Origin: Deltaproteobacteria bacterium
GTDB lineage: Bacteria > Desulfobacterota > Desulfobulbia > Desulfobulbales > SURF-16
Direction: 5' to 3'
Length of the DNA stretch: 64,000 nt
Assembly: GCA_016219175.1 (NCBI GenBank)
Contig: JACRCD010000025.1
Coordinates: 105,545 to 169,544 of the forward strand
The notes under the pieces were generated by a model. The model worked only from the letters and a program-made list of their open reading frames with translations, made no database searches and was not told the DNA's origin. Shown here one piece after another: positions 57,707-64,000 of the stretch (position 1 is its first letter; the number at the start of each line of letters is the position of its first letter). Both the position numbers and the translations under genes were made by a program.

Positions 57707-57748
57707 CCTTTTGCCCTGCACCGTCTACCTTGGTGCAGCGGCAAAAGG
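57707..57748 (-). terminator. Strong hairpin over the 3' end of the TIGR03790-like gene
   Basis: CCTTTTGCC-CTGCACC pairs with GGTGCAG-C-GGCAAAAGG, a 16-base-pair stem with one bulge. The gene's TAG stop sits in the loop. There is no direct T-run on the minus strand, so it may terminate or protect the transcript end. Confidence 0.45.
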
Positions 57749-58969
57749 CGTATAGAGCGGGTCCCCGATGAGCACCATTTTCCACGAAAGATACGGCAGG
57801 CTGAAATAATAGCTCTCAACAAGATTTTTGCCGCCAGTCAGAAATGAAAAAAAGAGATCTGGAGGGGGAAAGGCGTTTACGTAAGGCTCTCCAACCGGAC
57901 CCATGGTGGCGCAAACCCCTTTTTCAAGCATTCTCTTGCACCAGACCTGGCTTCCCTCTTTTTTCAGAGTGCTGCATTCGCTGCTGGCAATATGGTAGCC
58001 GACAGCTCCATTTTGCCAGTCAAAGGCGTCAATATACTTGGCCAGACTGTACCAGCCGCAGTAAAGCGCCGCATGGTGCATGCTGCCTGGCGGAAAGAGT
58101 CTGCTTTCTTCATCCACTACCACCTTGTCCGCCTTGCCGCTCTGTCTGACAACCGCCGCCGCCCGATGAATGGCGCGGTCATACCAGGCATAGCCGCTCA
58201 CCTCTTTGATGCCGGGATCAGGCCAGCGGGCGTCAAAAAAGGCAGATCCCCGTAATCCTTCCTTTTCCGCGAAAAGTGAGGTTGTGATGATTTTTTTGAC
58301 AAGATCCGCACTGGAAGCATCGAGCCGGCTTACCATGATAACATCCTTTTTGTTATACGTGATAAGGTCCGGATCAAGATCTCTGTTGTACGGGTTGTCG
58401 ATCCAGTAAGCCAGGGGGTGAGGCTGTAATACCAAGGAAAGTTCGGAATCAACCGAGGCCCGCATGTCATGTATTTGAGTGTAATGGGCGATCTCTTTTT
58501 TTATTTCGGCAACTCTGCCGCCGCCATGATCACTCAACTCTGTTTCTTCTTCGTGCTGTTGAGACGATTTGCCGCTGTCTTCAATTTTTTTTCGTAAGGC
58601 GGCGATGATATCGCTCCCCACGGCTGAAAAAGCGGGAGCGGTGATTTTTAACGGCACGCCGTACATTGTTACCAAACAGCGGATGTTTCCCGCGGGAGAG
58701 TGCTTGTGGAGAAAAGAGCGGACCGGCGCGGCTATCAGGCTATCATAATCACTGCGCTGGCATTCCTCCGCCGGGTCGATGTCTCTGGTGATGAGGTTTT
58801 TAGCGGGGATGCCCCGGCAGTCCATGTAAAACCTGGCCAGGTTGATGCTGTCCTCTTCCTGTTTATTGGCGATAACGGCTATTTCTTCGGCTGTCAGGCC
58901 ATAGGCTGGCCCTGTCATGGGAAAAAGGGTGGAAACAACAGTAATGAATATAAAACAAAGGATGGACAA
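57725..58969 (-). CDS. Secreted TIGR03790-like protein
   Basis: A 414-residue protein with an N-terminal signal peptide (cleavage after about residue 24, AYG). The conserved features of the TIGR03790 group as I recall them are present: VIANKQEEDSINLARFYMDCRGIP, CLVTMYGVPLKI, VMVSRLDA-like VIMVSRLDASS, ASSECSTLKKEGSQVWC, ATMGPVGEPYVNAFPPP and MVLIGDPLYTPF. Residues about 130-175 are a charged insertion (QQHEEETELSDHGGG). The family is uncharacterised and may be a caspase/gingipain-like fold; I do not claim peptidase activity. It is divergent from the nitrilase fusion gene. Confidence 0.75.
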   Translation of the reverse strand: MSILCFIFITVVSTLFPMTGPAYGLTAEEIAVIANKQEEDSINLARFYMDCRGIPAKNLITRDIDPAEECQRSDYDSLIAAPVRSFLHKHSPAGNIRCLVTMYGVPLKITAPAFSAVGSDIIAALRKKIEDSGKSSQQHEEETELSDHGGGRVAEIKKEIAHYTQIHDMRASVDSELSLVLQPHPLAYWIDNPYNRDLDPDLITYNKKDVIMVSRLDASSADLVKKIITTSLFAEKEGLRGSAFFDARWPDPGIKEVSGYAWYDRAIHRAAAVVRQSGKADKVVVDEESRLFPPGSMHHAALYCGWYSLAKYIDAFDWQNGAVGYHIASSECSTLKKEGSQVWCKRMLEKGVCATMGPVGEPYVNAFPPPDLFFSFLTGGKNLVESYYFSLPYLSWKMVLIGDPLYTPFAAAPR

Positions 58970-59020
58970 GGAAAGAGCTGCCTCCCGGCAATTTCAAAAA
59001 AAAAATACTCTATTGACAGA

Positions 59021-59036
59021 GAATCATTTATGATTC
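59021..59036. promoter_or_regulatory. Operator-like palindrome in a divergent promoter region
   Basis: GAATCAT-TT-ATGATTC is a perfect inverted repeat with seven-base arms. It lies between the TIGR03790-like gene and the fusion gene, next to TTGACA at 59013-59018. It resembles operator sites of Fur-like or MarR-like regulators in form only. Confidence 0.35.
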
Positions 59037-59088
59037 AGCTGAATAATCACAACCTAAAGCATTTGCGGTTAATTTACTGGACACTATC

Positions 59089-60393
59089 ATGGAATGCGCA
59101 AAAAATTCAACCAGCGAGACACATTTCTCTTTGCCAAGTTTTGGGGGATTTCTGCAGATTGATGTACGGTCAGGCGAACCACGGGAAAACTTGGCCAGAA
59201 TTAAAGAGCTTGCCGGCAGGCTTTCTCCACCTGAAGGTGCGCTTGTCGTTTTGCCGGAACTCTGGTCCGCCGGTTTTTGTTATGAAGAAATTGACGCCCA
59301 GGCCGCAATAACCGGGGAGATGCTTGCTTCTCTGGCAGATCTTGCCGCGCGGTACCGGATATGTCTGGTTGGATCGCTGCCGGAAAAAAGGGTGGCGGAA
59401 AGCGGGGAGGTCAGCTACTGCAACACCCTTTATTTCAGCGGGCCGGACGGGGTGCTGGGCATGTATCGCAAGCAGGAGCTTTTTTCTCCCATGGGTGAAG
59501 ACAGCTATTTCACCCCGGCAGACTCCCCGCTTCCTGTACGAACACCTTGGGGCATGACGGCCGGACTTGTCTGTTTTGATCTGCGTTTTCCTGAACTGGC
59601 CAGGAGCCAGATGGTTCTGGGGGCTAAGGTGTTGGTGGTGAGCGCCCAATGGCCGGCGGCCAGGGAAAGACAGTGGCGCATTCTGCTGCAGGCCCGGGCC
59701 ATAGAAAATCAAGTCTTTGTTGTCGCCTGTAATCGCTGCGGCACATCCGGCGATACGGTTTTTGCCGGCCACTCCATGGTTGTAGCCCCTGACGGCTCAA
59801 TACTGGCTGAGGCAGGTGTCGATGAAGAATGTAGCGGGGTGGGGTTGGACCGCTCTCTTTTGGCCGGCATCCGGTCCGCTTTTCAAACAACCGGCAAAAG
59901 CCCTTACCGTTTCTCTGATCAGGATAAGGTCTGCGAACTAGACTGCCTGCAGGAAAAAGTTGCCTGTTACCGTGAAGCAGGCAGGAAAATGGTTTTTACC
60001 AACGGCTGTTTTGATATCCTGCACGAGGGGCACGTCACCTATCTGGAAGCGGCGCGCAGGCAGGGCGATTATCTTGTGGTCGGTTTAAACAGCGATGAGT
60101 CCATCAGGGCCATAAAAGGGCCGGAAAGGCCGGTGAACAGCCAATCAAGCAGGGCGCGCCTTCTGGCCGCCCTGGGGTGCGTTGATCATGTTGTGCTGTT
60201 TGGCGAAGCAACCCCGCACCGGCTTATCACAACTCTTCTGCCCGATGTTCTGGTCAAGGGAGCTGACTGGTCAGTAGATAAAATTGTCGGGGCCAGGGAA
60301 GTGCTGGCAGCCGGAGGGGTGGTGAAAACCATTGAGCTGGTTCGTGATTTATCCACTACCGGTCTGATTAAAAAAATCAGGGCGTTAAAATGA
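59089..60393 (+). CDS. Nitrilase-family amidase fused to heptose-1-phosphate adenylyltransferase
   Basis: A 434-residue two-domain protein. Residues about 18-270 are a carbon-nitrogen hydrolase with catalytic triad E57 (LPELW), K128 (MYRKQEL) and C162 (GLVCFDLRFPE). Residues about 290-434 match the C-terminal adenylyltransferase of HldE/RfaE: TNGCFDILHEGH (HxGH-type motif), GLNSDESIR, KGPERPVNSQSSRA, VKGADW and VRDLSTTGLIKKI. The second domain would make ADP-heptose for LPS core synthesis. The first resembles omega-amidases and the bacterial Nit group. The fusion is continuous with no frameshift or stop. No ribosome site is visible and the exact start is uncertain. Confidence 0.88.
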   Translation: MECAKNSTSETHFSLPSFGGFLQIDVRSGEPRENLARIKELAGRLSPPEGALVVLPELWSAGFCYEEIDAQAAITGEMLASLADLAARYRICLVGSLPEKRVAESGEVSYCNTLYFSGPDGVLGMYRKQELFSPMGEDSYFTPADSPLPVRTPWGMTAGLVCFDLRFPELARSQMVLGAKVLVVSAQWPAARERQWRILLQARAIENQVFVVACNRCGTSGDTVFAGHSMVVAPDGSILAEAGVDEECSGVGLDRSLLAGIRSAFQTTGKSPYRFSDQDKVCELDCLQEKVACYREAGRKMVFTNGCFDILHEGHVTYLEAARRQGDYLVVGLNSDESIRAIKGPERPVNSQSSRARLLAALGCVDHVVLFGEATPHRLITTLLPDVLVKGADWSVDKIVGAREVLAAGGVVKTIELVRDLSTTGLIKKIRALK

Positions 60394-60444
60394 AGATTGT
60401 TGGCTGGCCTGAGGTTCTGAATGTCAGGGCCGCAAATCATTAGT

Positions 60445-60472
60445 TTGACAGACAGCGGTTTAAAAAGATAAT
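60445..60472 (+). promoter_or_regulatory. Candidate sigma-70 promoter for the terminal ABC operon
   Basis: TTGACA at 60445-60450, a 16-base spacer and GATAAT at 60467-60472, 73 bases before the first gene of the operon. A second -10-like TATACT follows at 60481. Confidence 0.5.
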
Positions 60473-60544
60473 CTGCAGGATATACTTTGTGCCTTGGAGG
60501 AAAAGGCCGCTGACCCATAAACTTTTACCTCATTTCATCTTGCT

Positions 60545-60850
60545 ATGCGAAAGCATCTGATTTTTATCGGCATAACCGGGCTTGAGCTCGCCCTGCTTGC
60601 GGTCCTTTTCGTTTTGAGCGCTGATATGGTCCGGACAAAGGGACAACGGCAGATGAACAGTAAAAGCCAACTTGTCGCGCTTCTTGGGTTGACGGACCTT
60701 TCTCTGTGGACCGAAGCGCGCTATACCCGGCATCCCTCTCAGGCTGATTTTTTTACCGCATTTCAGGATTTTCCCGCCGCGATTGAACATTTTCCGGCCG
60801 GATCGATTGTCGCGCCGCTTCCAAGTGTTGTTTTTTTGAAAAAAAAATGA
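60545..60850 (+). CDS. Membrane-anchored small protein, first gene of the terminal operon
   Basis: A 101-residue protein with one N-terminal hydrophobic helix (residues 6-27) that could be an uncleaved anchor, and about 70 periplasmic residues. A compact motif LGLTDLSLWTEARYTRHPSQADF, then FQDFPAAIEHFPAGS, looks conserved rather than random. I have a memory of similar sequences before ABC permease genes in other Desulfobacterota, unverified. It lies 22 bases before the permease, so it may be a partner or substrate-binding accessory. Confidence 0.7.
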   Translation: MRKHLIFIGITGLELALLAVLFVLSADMVRTKGQRQMNSKSQLVALLGLTDLSLWTEARYTRHPSQADFFTAFQDFPAAIEHFPAGSIVAPLPSVVFLKKK

Positions 60851-60872
60851 TGAAAACACGTGAGAGTAGCCA

Positions 60873-62030
60873 GTGATACGGCATCTAAAAATTCTTGAAC
60901 ACGCCCTGTCAACTATTGTGCGCAGAAAATACAAGAATTTTGCCGTCATTGTTGTTTATTCCTTCACGATCATGGTGCTGGCCTCCATTCTTTTTTTGAG
61001 CCATTCATTAAAAACAGAGGCTGCTAACATTCTGAGCCAGGCCCCTGACTTGATTGTGCAGAGGACCATGGCGGGACGCCATGAGTTGGTCCCTGAAAAT
61101 TATGTCGAAGTGATCAAGGGAAACCGCGGGGTTGGGAAAATAACCCCGAGATACTGGGGGTATTATTACGATGCCCTCACCGGGTCAAACTATACGATTC
61201 TTGGTGTTACCGGGGCACTCCCCGAGATGGAAATGGTGGAGGGCGCCCTGCCCTCCCGCTCCGGCGAGTGCGTGGTCGGAGAAGGCGTGGCCAGGGCGCG
61301 CAGAATCGGCGTGGGTGATGAGCTGATTCTGGTAAACAGCCAAGGGCTTGGCCAGGTGTTTGAGGTGGCGGGAAAATTTACCGCCGCATCCGACATACTC
61401 ACCAACGATCTCATTATTCTTGGCGAACGTGATGTCATTGATTTTTTCGGATTTCCCCAGGGCCGGGCAACGGACATTACCGTGGAGATCCGCAATCCCA
61501 GCGAGGTCCAGAACATTGCCGGCAGAATAAAGCGGGATTTACCCGACGCCCGGCCCATCACAAAACAGGAAATTATCCGCACCTACGATGCGGTATTCAA
61601 TTGGCGCAGCGGCATGATGCTCACCATATTCTCCGCTGCCCTGGTCTCATTCTGCATCCTGGCCTGGGATAAGGCCACCGGTCTCAGCGGCGAAGAAAAA
61701 AGCGAAATCGGCATTCTCAAGGCCATTGGCTGGGATACCTCTGATATCCTGGAACTGAAGTTCTGGGAGGGGCTCGTCATCTCCCTCACTTCATTTCTTC
61801 TTGGCCTGATCGCGGCATTTGTGCATGTCTTTTATTTCGGGGCCACTATTCTGGCGCCGGTGATCAAGGGATGGTCCGTGCTTTTTCCTTCCTTCAAGCT
61901 TATCCCTTTTGTTAATCTCTATCAGGTCTTTGTCATTGGTTTTTTGACCGTCATTCCCTATATCGCCAGCACTGTTATCCCATCCTGGAAGGCCGCTATC
62001 GCGGATCCGGAGAGCGTCATGAGGAGCTGA
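60873..62030 (+). CDS. FtsX-type ABC transporter permease
   Basis: A 385-residue permease with the MacB/LolCE topology: one N-terminal helix (about residues 22-45), a periplasmic domain of roughly 200 residues, and three C-terminal helices near 255-280, 300-330 and 345-370. It ends VIPSWKAAIADPESVMRS, the usual FtsX-family ending. The periplasmic part contains LPSRSGECVVGEGVARA, like the MacB core domain. The ATPase gene follows after four bases. The start is GTG; GAGAG-like purines lie ahead of it. Confidence 0.88.
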   Translation: MIRHLKILEHALSTIVRRKYKNFAVIVVYSFTIMVLASILFLSHSLKTEAANILSQAPDLIVQRTMAGRHELVPENYVEVIKGNRGVGKITPRYWGYYYDALTGSNYTILGVTGALPEMEMVEGALPSRSGECVVGEGVARARRIGVGDELILVNSQGLGQVFEVAGKFTAASDILTNDLIILGERDVIDFFGFPQGRATDITVEIRNPSEVQNIAGRIKRDLPDARPITKQEIIRTYDAVFNWRSGMMLTIFSAALVSFCILAWDKATGLSGEEKSEIGILKAIGWDTSDILELKFWEGLVISLTSFLLGLIAAFVHVFYFGATILAPVIKGWSVLFPSFKLIPFVNLYQVFVIGFLTVIPYIASTVIPSWKAAIADPESVMRS

Positions 62031-62033
62031 GGC

Positions 62034-62729
62034 ATGGAGGAAAGCTTGATTTGGACTGAAGGGGCCACCAAGATCTACAACCCCCGCCTGCCGGATGAAA
62101 TGGTGGCGCTGGACAAGGCCAGCATCACCATCCGCCAAGGGCAGGTGACGGTGCTGAAAGGGCCAAGCGGGTCCGGCAAGACCTCCCTTCTCAGTATTAT
62201 AGGCTGTATGTCCCGTCCCACGGCTGGGCGAGTAGTGGTGAAAGGCAAGGATGTTGCGAAACTGCCGGAACGGTTTCTTACGGGGATCAGGCGCAATACC
62301 TTCGGCTTTATCTTTCAGCAGTTTAATTTGATTCGTGAGGTCAGCGTTCAGGAAAATGTGGCCTTGCCTTTTTATCCCATGAAAACCGGCTTTACGGAGA
62401 TAAGGGAGCGAGTGGACCGCATGCTTGATCAATTCGGCATTCTTGCCAAGAAAAATCTCAAGGTGAAAAAACTCTCAGGCGGCGAGCAACAACGGGTTGC
62501 CATAGCCCGGGCCTTGATTAATGATCCCGAGATTATCATTGCCGATGAGCCTACGGCCCATCTCGACCAGGCGCTTGCCGAGGATCTGGTGAAAATTCTT
62601 GATGGTTTCCGCCGGGAAGGGAGGACGATTGTCATCGCCACCCACGACCCGTTCATTTTCGAGAGTAATTTTGTGGACAGGACGATCTCCATGAGAAACG
62701 GTCAGATAGAAAGGGTGTCAGAGCGATAG
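62034..62729 (+). CDS. ABC transporter ATP-binding protein, LolD/MacB type
   Basis: A 231-residue ATPase partner of the preceding permease. Walker A is [15 protein letters not shown], the Q-loop IFQQFNLI, signature [14 protein letters not shown], Walker [12 protein letters not shown] and the switch His in ATHDP. It follows the permease by three bases and precedes the eight-helix protein by four, so the three are one translation unit. It is clearly a different branch from the ATPase at 4911-5603 (different loop sequences), not a recent copy. Confidence 0.9.
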   Translation: MEESLIWTEGATKIYNPRLPDEMVALDKASITIRQGQVTVLKGPSGSGKTSLLSIIGCMSRPTAGRVVVKGKDVAKLPERFLTGIRRNTFGFIFQQFNLIREVSVQENVALPFYPMKTGFTEIRERVDRMLDQFGILAKKNLKVKKLSGGEQQRVAIARALINDPEIIIADEPTAHLDQALAEDLVKILDGFRREGRTIVIATHDPFIFESNFVDRTISMRNGQIERVSER

Positions 62730-62733
62730 CATC

Positions 62734-63744
62734 ATGATACTTCATCCGGGCATAATGGCTCTGCTGCTTGGGTCGGTCATTGTAGCACTGATGCTGCTCT
62801 ATGCCTCCGCGATGGGCGTAAAAATTCTGTTGCAATGGGATTTTCAGAGCAGCTCGGCAGGGCAGCTGGCCCTGGAAAGGCGAACCTGCCTCATTTCCAC
62901 ATTAATCAGTTATGCCTTCGGCTTTGTGGTGCTCTCCGGCTTTCTTTATGTTTACACGGTTGACGATATTCATCAGCTGTTTGTCGGGGCCATGTGCGCC
63001 GTGGGTTCTCTGAATGCCAACCCCATCGGCTGGTATGTGTTGTGGACCAAAATAGGGAGTTTCTTTTTGGCAGCCGTCTGGCTGGCCTTAAACTATTTTG
63101 ACCAAAGGGCGGAAGACTTTCCTCTCGTAAAATTAAAATATATTTTTCTCTTGCTGGTGGTGCCGGTAGTCTTTTTGGACTTGTATTATGAGAGTATGTA
63201 TTTTCTCGGATTGCATCCTGAAATCATTACCTCCTGCTGCGGATCGTTGTTTGCGGACAGTGGATCCGCCGTGGCCGGGAGCCTGGCTGGTCTGCCGGTT
63301 AAACCGATGATGGGAGTTTTTTACCTGTTTCTGCTGCTGCACAGCGGAGCAGGTATACTCTGTCTTCTCACCCAGGCCACCGTTTTTCGCTACGCGCTTT
63401 CCCTGCTTTCCCTTCTCTTTTTCTTTGTGGCCATGGCCGCGATTATTTCCTATATTTCTTTATATATTTATGAGCTGCCGACCCATCATTGTCCGTTTGA
63501 TATTTTGCAGAAGGAATACCATTTTATAGGTTACCCTCTCTACACCACTCTTTTTCTCGGGGTTTTGTATGGTTTGTTTCCCGGCCTTTTTCAGCCATTG
63601 AAACGGCTGGCATCGCTCAGGGAAGAAGTCAAACGGGCAGAAAGAATATGGGTGGCGCTGTCCATGTTGGCCCTGACCGTATTTGCCCTGCTCTCCTCGT
63701 GGCCGGTGTGGTTTGGTAATTTGACCATGCAAGGGTATTATTGA
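62734..63744 (+). CDS. Eight-helix membrane protein of unknown function
   Basis: A 336-residue polytopic protein with about eight membrane helices. Putative ligand residues recur near membrane ends: VDDIH (77-80), C88 followed by GSLNANPIG, HPEIITSCCG (H161, C168, C169), and THHCPFDILQKEY...GYPLY (H251, H252, C253, E261). Such His/Cys clusters suggest metal, heme or redox chemistry, but nothing proves it. It ends the operon of small protein, permease and ATPase. I recall comparable arrangements in other Desulfobacterota and know of no assigned function. A weak inverted repeat (CCGG-GAAATT-CCGG) follows at about 63748. Confidence 0.75.
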   Translation: MILHPGIMALLLGSVIVALMLLYASAMGVKILLQWDFQSSSAGQLALERRTCLISTLISYAFGFVVLSGFLYVYTVDDIHQLFVGAMCAVGSLNANPIGWYVLWTKIGSFFLAAVWLALNYFDQRAEDFPLVKLKYIFLLLVVPVVFLDLYYESMYFLGLHPEIITSCCGSLFADSGSAVAGSLAGLPVKPMMGVFYLFLLLHSGAGILCLLTQATVFRYALSLLSLLFFFVAMAAIISYISLYIYELPTHHCPFDILQKEYHFIGYPLYTTLFLGVLYGLFPGLFQPLKRLASLREEVKRAERIWVALSMLALTVFALLSSWPVWFGNLTMQGYY

Positions 63745-63831
63745 TCCGGGAAATTCCGGCTGGAAATTTGTTGTTTATTGCCTTCAGGATTGATTTGTTG
63801 ATTAGACGGTAAACTTTAAAAATTTTTGTGA

Positions 63832-64000
63832 TTACCACCGACTTTCAGCCAGCTTCAACAATTTAGTGGGTCTCGGCAAAGTATGCACAGCGGCATGAGC
63901 CAAGCTTGGTACCATTTTGCCCAACTCAAAACGGCGGTTGAATCGGTAACAAAACTCAGCAAGATAACGGGGTATATGTTTTTCACTGATTGCATGATAA
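63832..64000 (-). mobile_element. IS1595-like transposase, C-terminal part (cut by the window edge)
   Basis: Reading the minus strand from the right edge, the frame gives ISEKHIPRYLAEFCYRFNRR followed by FELGKMVPSLAHAAVHTLPR, then TKLLKLAESRW and a TAA stop at 63834-63832. RYLAEFCYRFNRR is the C-terminal signature of the ISXO2/IS1595 transposase domain (DDE type with N-x-H before it). The rest of the element lies beyond the window. Terminal repeats were not identified in 63745-63831. Confidence 0.75.

Noticed and set aside
58700..59311. 203-codon plus-strand frame overlapping two genes
   Set aside because: Covers the start of the TIGR03790-like gene on the opposite strand and the true start of the fusion gene in another frame; no motif.

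Overview
The window reads as a chromosomal segment of an anaerobic deltaproteobacterium, most likely Desulfobacterota and probably near Desulfobulbales. The evidence is protein character and gene order, a tmRNA whose tag decodes as ADDYAYAVAA, a selenocysteine codon inside selD, MotAB and an FlhG-like ATPase, and a CooT-type nickel protein. Nearly everything is housekeeping DNA with tightly packed genes, many overlapping by ATGA or TTGA. The bulk looks moderately GC-rich, with a marked AT-rich dip around 45-50 kb. No rRNA, tRNA, CRISPR or prophage was seen. A truncated IS1595-like transposase touches the right edge.

Layout. 0-5 kb: pentapeptide-repeat lipoprotein, nadB (convergent), a HAD phosphatase, a leftward nickel micro-operon (CooT-like plus a His-tailed protein), a 33-codon basic ORF and a CoA-binding protein. 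4.9-9.3 kb: a leftward operon with two methyltransferase-like proteins, a prenyl-synthase-like protein and a LolCDE/MacB-type ABC pair, possibly making and moving an isoprenoid-derived lipid. 9.4-11 kb: motAB with a possible sigma-28 promoter. 11.2-18.6 kb: hisS (structured leader and a 28-residue upstream ORF), aspS, guaB, guaA and a NYN nuclease with a cold-shock-like domain. 18.9-23.4 kb: histidine kinase, receiver-TPR regulator and a 700-residue zinc-knuckle/TPR/membrane protein. 23.5-26.2 kb, leftward: ssrA, smpB and a GspE/PilB ATPase. 26.5-34.6 kb: purL (PurS-like N-terminus), YhaM-like nuclease, holB, ricT-like, metG. 34.6-43 kb: a degenerate GGDEF protein, FlhG-like ATPase, YggT, DivIVA, DUF167, a phosphodiesterase, a HIT protein, mutS and an amidase, with comF convergent.

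43.8-49.7 kb: a 29-residue membrane peptide ORF, mtnA, then leftward GAF protein, mreB and serine hydrolase, all coupled by 4-base overlaps. Between the GAF gene and dnaN lies a 380-base, extremely AT-rich divergent region that is a plausible replication origin, although dnaA and recF are absent here. 48.6-57 kb: dnaN, gyrB, gyrA, gpsA and selD with an in-frame UGA and a SECIS-like hairpin. 57-60.4 kb: a small lipoprotein, a TIGR03790-like secreted protein and a nitrilase/heptose-phosphate adenylyltransferase fusion. 60.5-63.7 kb: a four-gene operon of anchored small protein, FtsX-type permease, ATPase and eight-helix membrane protein, which looks like a conserved uncharacterised transport system.

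The most interesting items are the 60.5-63.7 kb quartet, the prenyl/methyltransferase/ABC operon, Sec-containing SelD, the enzyme fusion, the zinc-knuckle signalling cluster and two related long-hairpin repeats. All family assignments come from reading motifs and from memory; no database search was run.
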